NCBI RefSeq assembly: GCF_003994475.1
Contig: NZ_RZNY01000018.1
Location: 2,152 to 66,151, forward strand
Source: Paenibacillus anaericanus
Lineage (GTDB): Bacteria > Bacillota > Bacilli > Paenibacillales > Paenibacillaceae
DNA length: 64,000 nucleotides
Direction of reading: 5' to 3'
The notes below the pieces were generated by a model. That model had not been told where the DNA came from. It made no database searches and worked only from the letters and a program-made list of their open reading frames with translations. Of this stretch, positions 7,901-16,068 are shown in pieces; positions within the stretch are counted from its first letter, which is position 1, and every line of letters begins with the position of its first letter. A program made the position numbers and the translations under genes.

Positions 7901-10601
7901 TAGCCTCTTCCAATTTAACCGGAGGTAGATTTTTGTTTAATAATGCAGCTTCAATCAGACTAGCTTCACTATAGTTCTCGTTCCAATACGATTCAGCAAT
8001 CGACGCTTCCAGATCTGTCAATGCTTCTTGTCTTGTACGCTTAATAAAACAACGTAAAGCAGTATTCTGTTCCCGGACAACTTTTATAACAACATAACGG
8101 ATAATCTGTCTGTAGTGGTTAATTTCCAGCTTTGCTGACAATTTAGCTGCATCCTGCCGACTATCTGAAAATAACACTGCTTTCGGTTGTTCTTTATCAG
8201 GAAGTTCCCGCATTAATGCATCTAGCATAATTTGCGCAATCATGTCAAACCCTGTTCTTTGTCCACGAATTGGAGAACGAGTACGTTTTTCACTTTCAAT
8301 AGGAAGCCATCCACTTGGTATACGCTGTAGCTCCCAATCGTCTGCGCAATTTGGACACTTTATCGGAAACGCCGGCATTCTTTGTGCTGATTCTTCCATA
8401 TTCATTATTTTATACCAATGGCCTGTGGCACTGTGTTGGTCAGAACATATATTTCCCATTCTAGGAGTATACTCAGCCTTCTCCCATTTAAACTTCATTT
8501 TACTTTTACCGATTCCTGTCTGAACAGACTCATCTCCAGAAGGTGTACGCCCCCATTCTTTCGCCGCATCAGGATCAATATTCAATGAGGGCCAATAGAC
8601 TGCATATTGTCCATATTTCTTAACAGGCGGCAGTTTATCTGGAAGCTGTTCTATTTCAGGAAACTCGGCACTTAATAAAAATCGGCTACCTGAATCATCG
8701 GTTTTATCAGCTGTTTTGAACCCGCCAAGAAAACTATCCCCGCAATTTTGACAATAATAGAAATCAAGGACACGGGAACCGCAACCGCATTGAATTCTTG
8801 GTTGGTTATATAATCTGCCAATATTCCTTCCGCTGTATTTATAAAGAGGATCAACTTCTGTACAGTCAGGACTCGAACATGCCCAAAGTCCTTGAAAGTT
8901 TTTAAAAAATAGATGGGCTCTTAATGGTAAAACAACATCACGTTCTCCATTAGCTCTTGATTTAACAACAGCTAATAGTAACCCACCAATAAAACTCAAA
9001 TCATTCTCATCACTAAACAATTTGGCAGAAAGACATTTAATGGATTTAGGTTTTTCGCATTCACGTATTAATGCCTCAAGCGCGCCACTATTTTCAAGAA
9101 CCTTAGTTAAACATTCTCCTGGAGTATTGGCATCGTATTTCACATTGAATTCATCACAAAATTTGCTGATGGATTTATTCCAATCAGCTTCGTTATGAAA
9201 TGAATTAAATAATTCCGAAAAAAGGCCTTTCTTTTCCTTGTAATAATTACTAAGCGGAAATTGTTCAGCGCTTTCTCGCTCTCCGGTGATTATCTCAAAC
9301 TTATTAATAGGAACGCCAAAAAAATCACCCAAGAATTCCCTTCCACTCTCATCTAAGGATGCACTTGTCGCCAATATTCTAAGTTGAGGACTGTCCGGTC
9401 TAAGCCCCAATCTATCAAGCAATGCTCGAATTACATAGGACACTTCGGTACCAGCAGTCCCACGATACGCATGTAATTCGTCAAGAACCAAATGAAATGT
9501 ATTTGAAGAGTCTTCTTCAATCCATTCACGTGTCTTGTCAAAAATTTGTTGTTCAATTTGACGGGTTAGTATGATGTTCAGCATGCTAAAGTTAGTGATT
9601 AAGATATCTGGAGGTGACTCCTGCATATCCCAACGGGAAATCATTTCCGATCCATCTACTTGATTTAAAAACGCAAGCTTCTCATTTAGTCTATCGGACA
9701 ATTTATTTTTAATTAATTCTACTTCGGATGGACTCCATTGTGATGTTGAGGATAGAATGTCTGCATCTATTTCATTTTGTATCTCCACAATAATATTTTG
9801 CTTAGTTCTAAAATCTGGATCATTACCCGCTTTGTGAATTAAATCTTTAAATTGATCACGAAGCTCATTTTGCTTATGTACCATTTTTTTTATTGCTGTC
9901 TTTAATTGGCCCACTTTGTTTGAGTTTGAAGGACTCCCCGGAATAGGCGTCTTACCAGTATAGCGGCCAAAATATATTTTATTATTATCCCTGCTGTCCC
10001 TTAGCCATTTTCTTACCTGATCACTATCTAATGCTTTACGCAACCGTACCATCTGGTCTTCAACTAGAGCATTCAGCGGATATAAGATTAGTCCGCGGAC
10101 TGCAGCTTTACGTTTTTCATGTGCCCTTATTGAACTCCATCTTCTGCCAGAGTCCCACCACTTCTGCTCTGACGGACCTGGAGAAGGCCACCTTTTTGAT
10201 TCATTTAATATATTTGAAATAAGTGGCAGCAAGAAACTTTCAGTTTTTCCTGAACCCGTACCTGATGTTACAACAATATTTTTCTTTTCTGTTACAACTT
10301 TCTTAAATGCGTCATATTGGTGCTGATGCAATTTATGCTTAGGATCAAATAAGCCAAGACCTACAAACTCGGAAAAATCAGACGATAAGAGGGTTTCTTT
10401 ACAAACATCTTTCACAGTCTTGTTAGAACTTCTATATGGAGGTAAAGCTTCAATATATGGATACTGATATATGTTTCCTTCTTGCTCCAGTAAAGCTCTC
10501 CGCTCCGCTGCTAATTTGTCGTGTCCCAGAGCAAACGGACTGTCCATGTAGCGGATATACATTTCTTTCATTCTTTGAAAAAGGCCTAGAACATCTTCCA
10601 A
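4962..10601 (-). CDS. Giant SF2 helicase with DUF1998-type C-terminal domain (DruE-like)
   Basis: About 1879 residues. An SF2 core starts early (SGTGSGKTES near residue 117; DEAH variant DELHAY near 377) and is completed by motif VI QQRVGRCGRR near 1232. Between the halves lies a long insert with zinc-knuckle cysteines (C-rich segment around 580-630, another around 1115-1140). The C terminus has the four-cysteine cluster CDSSCYECLRTYEN near 1747, typical of DUF1998/MrfA helicases. Size and single-chain layout resemble DruE of Druantia. AAGGAG fits best with a TTG start at 10601; GTGs at 10607 and 10610 are too close to it. It lies 12 bases after the 914-aa gene. Likely an ATP-driven DNA translocase in anti-phage defence. 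Confidence 0.85.
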   Translation of the reverse strand: MEDVLGLFQRMKEMYIRYMDSPFALGHDKLAAERRALLEQEGNIYQYPYIEALPPYRSSNKTVKDVCKETLLSSDFSEFVGLGLFDPKHKLHQHQYDAFKKVVTEKKNIVVTSGTGSGKTESFLLPLISNILNESKRWPSPGPSEQKWWDSGRRWSSIRAHEKRKAAVRGLILYPLNALVEDQMVRLRKALDSDQVRKWLRDSRDNNKIYFGRYTGKTPIPGSPSNSNKVGQLKTAIKKMVHKQNELRDQFKDLIHKAGNDPDFRTKQNIIVEIQNEIDADILSSTSQWSPSEVELIKNKLSDRLNEKLAFLNQVDGSEMISRWDMQESPPDILITNFSMLNIILTRQIEQQIFDKTREWIEEDSSNTFHLVLDELHAYRGTAGTEVSYVIRALLDRLGLRPDSPQLRILATSASLDESGREFLGDFFGVPINKFEIITGERESAEQFPLSNYYKEKKGLFSELFNSFHNEADWNKSISKFCDEFNVKYDANTPGECLTKVLENSGALEALIRECEKPKSIKCLSAKLFSDENDLSFIGGLLLAVVKSRANGERDVVLPLRAHLFFKNFQGLWACSSPDCTEVDPLYKYSGRNIGRLYNQPRIQCGCGSRVLDFYYCQNCGDSFLGGFKTADKTDDSGSRFLLSAEFPEIEQLPDKLPPVKKYGQYAVYWPSLNIDPDAAKEWGRTPSGDESVQTGIGKSKMKFKWEKAEYTPRMGNICSDQHSATGHWYKIMNMEESAQRMPAFPIKCPNCADDWELQRIPSGWLPIESEKRTRSPIRGQRTGFDMIAQIMLDALMRELPDKEQPKAVLFSDSRQDAAKLSAKLEINHYRQIIRYVVIKVVREQNTALRCFIKRTRQEALTDLEASIAESYWNENYSEASLIEAALLNKNLPPVKLEEAKQIIKLAESYPRLGDMWDSIEKELLKVGINPGGPENSLKEFSGVNWTKLYNWLDRSNPSRIVNLSGTQQVYLEEIIKKLKERVIIDVLFSQRKRDLESIALATISTDMEKEFESYLGQEPEFWRQLVDSSIRILGGLKRFDDNKKQSESPRPQLNAYWKAIAKENNINETQLLDRAHRIFSSLRGVKHYLLQSDELQVIPFNEKIYACVKCQRVHLHPSCSVCTDCYSRLEESSLEESVTNDYYRYLSLDSKTVRRFHSEEMTGQTDPDDALKRQQLFQGIFDSDDTELVDEIDILSVTTTMEAGVDIGSLRIVAMSNMPPQRFNYQQRVGRCGRRNSPLSVSLTLCRGRSHDDWYFDNLDRITGDPSPQPYIDLQSKKIFSRVVNKEMLFYAFKDTGLSKEELGGESVHGQFGNRNDWEQIKDRVQKYLTSQEGALRLEQVIKALSVKSKISVGDLEQIKNDTISGKITEEISRIAIDSRYSSNALSENLAAAGLLPMFGFPTRVRLLHHSQKNSYTSIQDLDKDTVDRDLEMAINDYSPGSEVVKDKSKHRAAGVAHYWIQGNRVMPEPNPLGDIKTIALCKNCHMLYDKNLPEECPSCLNILDAMDSPFITIPISEPQGFRSDWTKRDYKEEFEWSSRSTVPRLALDGTNAEDNTNEIYNTVFSCQEGDIYTINDRNGALFTFEKARNDYEGWIETTSLADDYRPPALSSIKKEVALAAIKNTEVLVISPKTTAADISFDPTVLGARSGLVSFGFLFRRIATNLLDVDADELQVGVRSVYNNSSDSLVGQVFFGDRLINGAGYAKYLAQEQVMKKILDDLCGELNYIPKLRNHMCDSSCYECLRTYENMSYHGILDWRLGLDAARYLKDGKVPVIDGQWIELVQNSLTNLVENFKELESKWYFGVPGLKFAFENETIALFGHPFWNTKNKVYFTRELAKATAEAELEARVIKHFNVFDLIRRPTWVIQKMIEDNNG

Positions 10602-10613
10602 GTTCACCACTCC

Positions 10614-13358
10614 TTATCTTAGAAACTCAAGTTCGAAACCGAGCTTATGCACTAGAGTCCACGCTACTTCCAAAGGCACATTTTTATAAATACGGTACGA
10701 GCCAACCCGCTCAGGACACTTACCTATACAGGAAGCTAACGCACGTTCATAAAGTTCCGGTAAAGTATACTCCTTCTTTATTCTAAGCTCATGATTTCTA
10801 TAGCTGAACAATTTCCGCTTTTCCATTGAGGCCAAGTAAAGTTTGCCTATATCCCTTTCTATCTTCTTTTTATTACCACTTGGTAATTGCAAAACACATA
10901 TATTATCTCCAAAACGACTAGTGTACTGTTTTAGTCTTGATGAACCATTCCTCTCCCATTTCGATAAAACGGTATCCCAACCTTTCACATCCCAGTTTCC
11001 ATAATTTGAAACTATAATCTCTTTATCATTATCAATTTGTGATGTAATCGAAGGTAAACATTTAGCAAGATGATAAGCAAAATAATCATCACCTAAATTA
11101 TATGGAATTTTCAAACTTTGAAGGGCTTCCTCTAAATCATCCCAACTTTTTGAATATAAATAAACAGCTATAGGTTCTAAATCACTTGCGGGAATCGACC
11201 ATAACATATCAAACCTATCACTGTTGTTATTTTTCCATGTTTCAAACATTCTCCTTGTCCTCGCGCCAGCTATTGAAACTAGTGGATCAACACCAGGAAT
11301 AATCCCAGCTGATGTCGGTATCACTCTCCAGTAATAATTATTTGTATCGCCCTTACGCGTAAATTCAACAAAGCCTGTCTGAGACAGTCGTTGTCTGACT
11401 TTATACGCTCTTAATCGGAGTTGTTCTTCCCCAAAACACCAGCTTAAACCCCTTAAAAAGTTATTCCAATTTCCTTCTCCACTTAAAGATAAATATTCAA
11501 TAAATAGATCAATTTTACGTATAGGTAAAGCTTCTTTTCCAAATTCTATCCCCAAAGTTCTAAAGCCACGTTCTAAATCGAAAGGGACCCCTTTAATAAA
11601 TTGAGGAACTGGCTTCTTGTAACATCTCCCCTCTACTGTGAGAAACGCTACTCCGTTTTTTATTTCAAAACAATTATCAAACTCATCAAGATTGTTGTAG
11701 ATATAGGTACCCGCTATTTTCAACTTCCCTTCAGTTGCTTGAGCAGTAACGGGGGTAAAGTTCTCCTGGTTAATACGATGCACATTATCATTTCTTAAAA
11801 TGATTGTTCTGCTTGTATTGTTAGCCTTAATAACATAGGTATTCGAATACATTAAATGTAACAAGCTGAGCTCTACATTATCAGCACCATCGATTATGCA
11901 AAAAGATTCAACATCGTTAATTTTAACAATAGTTTTAGGTGGCGAAGAAATTGACAAAGTCGGTGGAGCATCAAGTAGCCATTCCTGGTTCCCAATTTTC
12001 AATCCACCTGATAAATGAATACTTGTATTTTCAACATTCACTATCATGTTAGAGTCCAAAGGTAATATTTTTGAACCCTCGGAAATCAATATAATTAAAC
12101 TTTTCCAACCTAAGGGTAATTCTTTATAGTTTCTCGATTTTGCCTGTATATTCTGGTCTTCAATCCATTGTTCTATTACTTCGTTCATTTCTTCATGGAA
12201 TAGTAATAGATGTTCTTGACCTGCAAGCAATTCCCTTCGACTTACCCAACCTTTAAATCCTAAATCTTGCCCTTTTCTAAAAATGAAATAATTAGTAGCC
12301 TCATGAAATAATCTGAAGCACTTGTCATTCGATTCAAAACTTATTGGTTCATTTAGTAATTCTTCTTCAATATATTTGCGAAATAAGTTGTTTGCATAGC
12401 TAAAACCTTCAATCCCAAAATCATCATCATCGTCATCGATGTTATTGATGAAGCTTTCATTATCAGCGAGGTAATTAAAACTAATTTTTGCTTTAGGTAT
12501 GATCCCCTCAGCTTCTAGTACAAGGAAAAGCTTAAATTCTTTGATTCTATTTACTTCTCTTGAATTGTACCCGAATTCAGCCTGTTTCTCGCGTGTACCC
12601 CCAGTCCATCTCTTGAATTCATGCAAAATTGTTTCGGCTATTTCTTTTTTTAATGCTAAATCATTAGTGTTAAACATTCTGCTCAATCTATTAAACCTGG
12701 ATGACAAATAAGCTTCTAGGTGGTTAATGAGATAATTGATGTCTATTTGTATCCCGGGTTTATAACCCGCCCAATAAAAGAAATCAAATAACTGTTCTCT
12801 CTCTGTTTCTCTTATTAAACACTGGGAGCGAGCATAAGCTGTATACTTAGTTCCAAATTCAAATATATTTATAAAGCCATATTCACCATTCTTTAGTTCT
12901 TGCCAGTCGCGTAATATATCCCACAAGATTTGAAAATTATCAAATCCCCTTGGCATCCCATTCCCATTCCCATTACCTTCAAGACTAAGTAATTCACGTA
13001 GTCTAACATAATAGTTCCCACCACCAATACCGTTTTCGGAATCAGCTCTCATATTTACCGCTGCTAGAACTGTCAGAGCCATGACTGCTATAAATGGTGG
13101 TATACCCTCAGCCTTTTGGTTAAACCATCTTTGGCCTCTTTTAGATGCTATTTCAAATAATTCATTCACTTCTTTAGTGTATGACTGAACAGACAAACAA
13201 AAATCTCTTATAGCATCTTCTTCAGAAACACCTAATTTCCCACCTATCATAATAATTAATGATTCGTTGATGTAAAGATAAACTACCTTATGAGAATTAT
13301 GCTCACCAAAAAAATGCTCAAAAAAAGCTCTATTCCACTTTTCATAGTTTTGATGCAT
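10614..13358 (-). CDS. 914-aa defence-associated protein of unknown family
   Basis: I do not recognise a domain by sequence. The protein is soluble, with helical N and C parts, a run of seven aspartates in NNIDDDDDDFG near residue 310 and a beta-rich middle (about 450-620). A late helical/winged segment (RLRAYKVRQRLSQTGFVEFT near 660-680) could be a wHTH. Its gene directly precedes the DUF1998 helicase (12-base gap) and is separated from the upstream genes by a bidirectional terminator, so the two form their own unit. Pairing a ~900-aa unknown with a DruE-like helicase recalls Druantia types II and III (DruG or DruH position). This is positional analogy only. Confidence 0.7.
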   Translation of the reverse strand: MHQNYEKWNRAFFEHFFGEHNSHKVVYLYINESLIIMIGGKLGVSEEDAIRDFCLSVQSYTKEVNELFEIASKRGQRWFNQKAEGIPPFIAVMALTVLAAVNMRADSENGIGGGNYYVRLRELLSLEGNGNGNGMPRGFDNFQILWDILRDWQELKNGEYGFINIFEFGTKYTAYARSQCLIRETEREQLFDFFYWAGYKPGIQIDINYLINHLEAYLSSRFNRLSRMFNTNDLALKKEIAETILHEFKRWTGGTREKQAEFGYNSREVNRIKEFKLFLVLEAEGIIPKAKISFNYLADNESFINNIDDDDDDFGIEGFSYANNLFRKYIEEELLNEPISFESNDKCFRLFHEATNYFIFRKGQDLGFKGWVSRRELLAGQEHLLLFHEEMNEVIEQWIEDQNIQAKSRNYKELPLGWKSLIILISEGSKILPLDSNMIVNVENTSIHLSGGLKIGNQEWLLDAPPTLSISSPPKTIVKINDVESFCIIDGADNVELSLLHLMYSNTYVIKANNTSRTIILRNDNVHRINQENFTPVTAQATEGKLKIAGTYIYNNLDEFDNCFEIKNGVAFLTVEGRCYKKPVPQFIKGVPFDLERGFRTLGIEFGKEALPIRKIDLFIEYLSLSGEGNWNNFLRGLSWCFGEEQLRLRAYKVRQRLSQTGFVEFTRKGDTNNYYWRVIPTSAGIIPGVDPLVSIAGARTRRMFETWKNNNSDRFDMLWSIPASDLEPIAVYLYSKSWDDLEEALQSLKIPYNLGDDYFAYHLAKCLPSITSQIDNDKEIIVSNYGNWDVKGWDTVLSKWERNGSSRLKQYTSRFGDNICVLQLPSGNKKKIERDIGKLYLASMEKRKLFSYRNHELRIKKEYTLPELYERALASCIGKCPERVGSYRIYKNVPLEVAWTLVHKLGFELEFLR

Positions 13359-13444
13359 AATACCCAGTCCTTTATACCGAAATTCAGGAATTTACTCCTA
13401 TATTTCTACATATTAATAGATAATCCCTTTAACTTGTCGAAAAA
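13359..13444 (-). promoter_or_regulatory. Possible promoter of the 914-aa gene / DUF1998 helicase unit
   Basis: Just past the terminator hairpin, the minus strand has TTCGAC, 17 bases, TATTAA, then a ribosome site (AAAGGA) before the ATG at 13358. The match to sigma-A consensus is weak. An internal promoter here is mainly implied by the strong terminator upstream. Confidence 0.3.
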
Positions 13445-13481
13445 TCAAAAAAACACCCAAAAACAGGGTGTTTTTTGATTT
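13445..13481. terminator. Bidirectional Rho-independent terminator
   Basis: AAAAAACACCC and GGGTGTTTTTT form an 11-bp stem with a six- to seven-base loop, flanked by T-runs on both strands. It lies downstream of the 236-aa gene and splits the defence cluster into two transcription units. Confidence 0.85.
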
Positions 13482-13624
13482 CACATCGCGCTAGAATCAA
13501 ACATAAATCTTGTTCGCCACTTTATCAATAGATACTTAGACATATTTCCTGAGTCGGGTCGCAAGGTTTAATTGCACCTCTTCATTCTCGTTGGCGGATA
13601 TGGAATTCAATTTGATGCTCGGAA

Positions 13625-14335
13625 TTAAACAGGGATAAGGAGACTTAGTCCTCCCTGAAGAATTAAATCATATTCCTTACCATCAATTGTAACCGGTCGC
13701 CCTATACCTGCTATACTAGTTCCTGCCACCACAATATAGGTTCCGGCTTCTACTTGCTCGTTAAGATTACTCTTTGAAACGAATATAAACCTCACTTTAT
13801 CCTTGTACTGCTCATAGATTCCTTGTGAAAGAGACTTTAGAGGTACTCCATTAATTTTTTCATATGTATCCGCAGTTGATCTTATATCCTCTGTAATTAC
13901 CACGACTTCACAAGCGGTATTGTCCATATCCATCAATTTATCTATTATTTCAATAGCCTTAATCTCATCCATCTTTAATAACGTTCCATAGTCATGAGTG
14001 GGCTCTTTCATCAAAGCAAGATGCTTTCTCTTATCTATTAAAAACCACTCAATATAGGGAAGATTAGCCATTACGGTTTCAGGCTGATTCCTGCTTGATC
14101 CCGAACCACTAAGCACGCTATCAACGTGCGCAGCCGGGGAATTGCATAACATATCCCATATTTTTTTCAACTCGCTGAATGGTCTAGTTTTGGATTTACC
14201 AGAAGAAGTAATAAGCTTTACTCTCTTTCCTATTCTGTCTACCTCAATGAGAGTAATATTAGCACCCGACTTAATACTTTCTAACTCTAAACCTACCATC
14301 TTCTCAATATCATTAATCACATCATCAAATGTCAT
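13625..14335 (-). CDS. 236-aa unknown protein in the restriction-like operon
   Basis: No family recognised with confidence. The N-terminal ~60 residues alternate charged beta-like segments (ITLIEVDRIGKRVKLITSSG). A striking patch follows, SGSGSSRNQPETVMANLPYI at about 76-95, then a mixed alpha/beta C-terminal half (EVVVITED, VRFIFVSKSNL, AGTYIVVAG). The start ATG overlaps the stop of the nuclease-helicase gene (ATGA), showing tight translational coupling and a partner role for the helicase. It ends ahead of a strong terminator, so it is the last gene of the methyltransferase/GHKL/helicase operon. Confidence 0.7.
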   Translation of the reverse strand: MTFDDVINDIEKMVGLELESIKSGANITLIEVDRIGKRVKLITSSGKSKTRPFSELKKIWDMLCNSPAAHVDSVLSGSGSSRNQPETVMANLPYIEWFLIDKRKHLALMKEPTHDYGTLLKMDEIKAIEIIDKLMDMDNTACEVVVITEDIRSTADTYEKINGVPLKSLSQGIYEQYKDKVRFIFVSKSNLNEQVEAGTYIVVAGTSIAGIGRPVTIDGKEYDLILQGGLSLLIPV

Positions 14336-16068
14336 TTTCGTCCTCCCTGTAACTCTGGCGGAAATTTAAGTACGCTTGTATCCTCGCCTGCTCCTTCTAC
14401 TGCAGCCACATCTTCAAGCCATTGCCTTAAGAATGTTTCAGTTTTCGGATCTTCTCCTCCAGCTTTCCTGAAAGTAACCTTATGCTGTAAACTGATTCTC
14501 ACCGGATTCCCAGGAGCGGGTCCTTCTTCAGAAAGACTGTCTTTCAGATCTATTCCTGCAGCGAATCTTCGTATATCAGAAACAAAATCAAGAACAATGA
14601 CCTTTTCTTTATCTTTAGATAACCTCAGTCCCCTGCCTAACTGCTGAATAAATATTCTTCGACTATGTGTTACCCGCTGGAACACGATAATGTTTACATC
14701 GGGGACATCGACTCCCTCATTGAGGATATCAACCGCACATAACACATCAATTACCCCGTCTTGAAAATCGCATAGTATACGATTTCGTTCTGCCGGATCC
14801 ATTGTGCGCCCTGTAGAAGTTTGAGAATATAGTGCCGATGCATTGCAAAAACCTAGTGAATTAATACGGTCTCTCATTGTAACAGCGTGGTCTATTGTGC
14901 CACAGAAAACTATAGCTCTCGGTTTGTGCTGTTCTTGCCATACCCTCTTTAGCTCAAATACAACAGCATCGTCCCATTCAGTTATAAATAATGTTCTATT
15001 AATCTGTCGTGGGGAAAAATTCTTTCCTTTCAAATCACCCAATGCTCCCCAGTTGATATTATCCGTATACATTCGGTAGTCGACATTTGATAAAAAGCCA
15101 TTCCTCAATCCAGTAACAATGTCTACACGTACTAGAGGTTCTCCAAAATAATCAGTAAGATCTATATCATCTGGACGCCAAGGTGTTGCTGTTAATCCAA
15201 GAAGAAATGGACCCTTTTCAGAACCTGCCAGTGTATCATCTAAAATGGCTTTGTACATCTGCCCGCCCACATGATGACATTCATCTATGATAATTAGATC
15301 AAAGTGTGGGAGTTCTTTCCCCCGTTGAATGTAATCGGCAATTGTATTCAAACATGCGAATACCGCACTACTTTTTTCCAAACGTTCTTGGCTTAGTTGC
15401 TCATAACCATTCCATACCGTGGTTTCCTGGTGCTTAGATAAAAATGGCCAAAAAGCTTTCTCTATCTGATAAACAAGTTCATTTGTATGTGCTATTACAA
15501 GGATCCTTGTTGGAGATACAGCATTAATACGTTTAACCGTCTCACATGCCACGAAGGTTTTTCCCAGCCCAGTAGCCATAACAACAAGAGCTTTATTTTT
15601 TCCTTCATTATATGCCTGTATTGTGGAACGAATAGCCTGCTCCTGATATTCTCGCGGATTTCTGTCCACTACGCACATCTCTGGAAGTCTTTCAGCCTTG
15701 ATAATAAGATCCTTTGTTTCCCATAACTGAAGCGGGACTCCTCTACTCAAGAGAGCTATCTGATGCTCTTTCAACTTATCATCAAATCCACTTAATGCCA
15801 CAATTACAGGCACTTGTGCCCTATAGATCCTGAGAGCCTCCAATGTCTGATCAGCAACATCTAGTCCAACCTTATTTTTCCAGTGTTTCATTTGAAACAA
15901 CCACCGCTTACCGAACCTCTGAGCAAGAACATCAGCCCCACGATCACCAGATTGGCCCACAAGTCTTATACCTTCAAAACCTTCATGTGCTAATAATCGT
16001 GAAACTACCCTTTCAAATGCCTGCCAAGAGCTAAACCTCAGATTTTCTTCACTGATAAAAGAGCTCAT
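14332..16068 (-). CDS. Mrr-type nuclease fused to SF2 helicase
   Basis: 578 residues. The N terminus is an Mrr-cat restriction fold: FERVVSRLLAHEGFEGIRLV, GDRGADVL with D46, and Q59-M-K61 as the QxK motif. An SF2 ATPase follows: motif I MATGLGKT ending at residue 171, DECHH near 263, LTATPWRP, and motif VI QQLGRGLRLS near 490. It probably translocates on DNA and cleaves it. Starts and stops overlap by ATGA with the GHKL gene upstream and the 236-aa gene downstream, so all are one operon with the cytosine methyltransferase. The combination suggests a restriction system with the methyltransferase as self-marker. Confidence 0.88.
   Translation of the reverse strand: MSSFISEENLRFSSWQAFERVVSRLLAHEGFEGIRLVGQSGDRGADVLAQRFGKRWLFQMKHWKNKVGLDVADQTLEALRIYRAQVPVIVALSGFDDKLKEHQIALLSRGVPLQLWETKDLIIKAERLPEMCVVDRNPREYQEQAIRSTIQAYNEGKNKALVVMATGLGKTFVACETVKRINAVSPTRILVIAHTNELVYQIEKAFWPFLSKHQETTVWNGYEQLSQERLEKSSAVFACLNTIADYIQRGKELPHFDLIIIDECHHVGGQMYKAILDDTLAGSEKGPFLLGLTATPWRPDDIDLTDYFGEPLVRVDIVTGLRNGFLSNVDYRMYTDNINWGALGDLKGKNFSPRQINRTLFITEWDDAVVFELKRVWQEQHKPRAIVFCGTIDHAVTMRDRINSLGFCNASALYSQTSTGRTMDPAERNRILCDFQDGVIDVLCAVDILNEGVDVPDVNIIVFQRVTHSRRIFIQQLGRGLRLSKDKEKVIVLDFVSDIRRFAAGIDLKDSLSEEGPAPGNPVRISLQHKVTFRKAGGEDPKTETFLRQWLEDVAAVEGAGEDTSVLKFPPELQGGRK

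Noticed and set aside
4962-13358. DISARM as identity of the DUF1998 helicase unit
   Set aside because: DISARM has separate helicase (DrmA) and DUF1998 (DrmB) proteins plus a DrmC PLD gene; here one chain holds both and no DrmC is adjacent.
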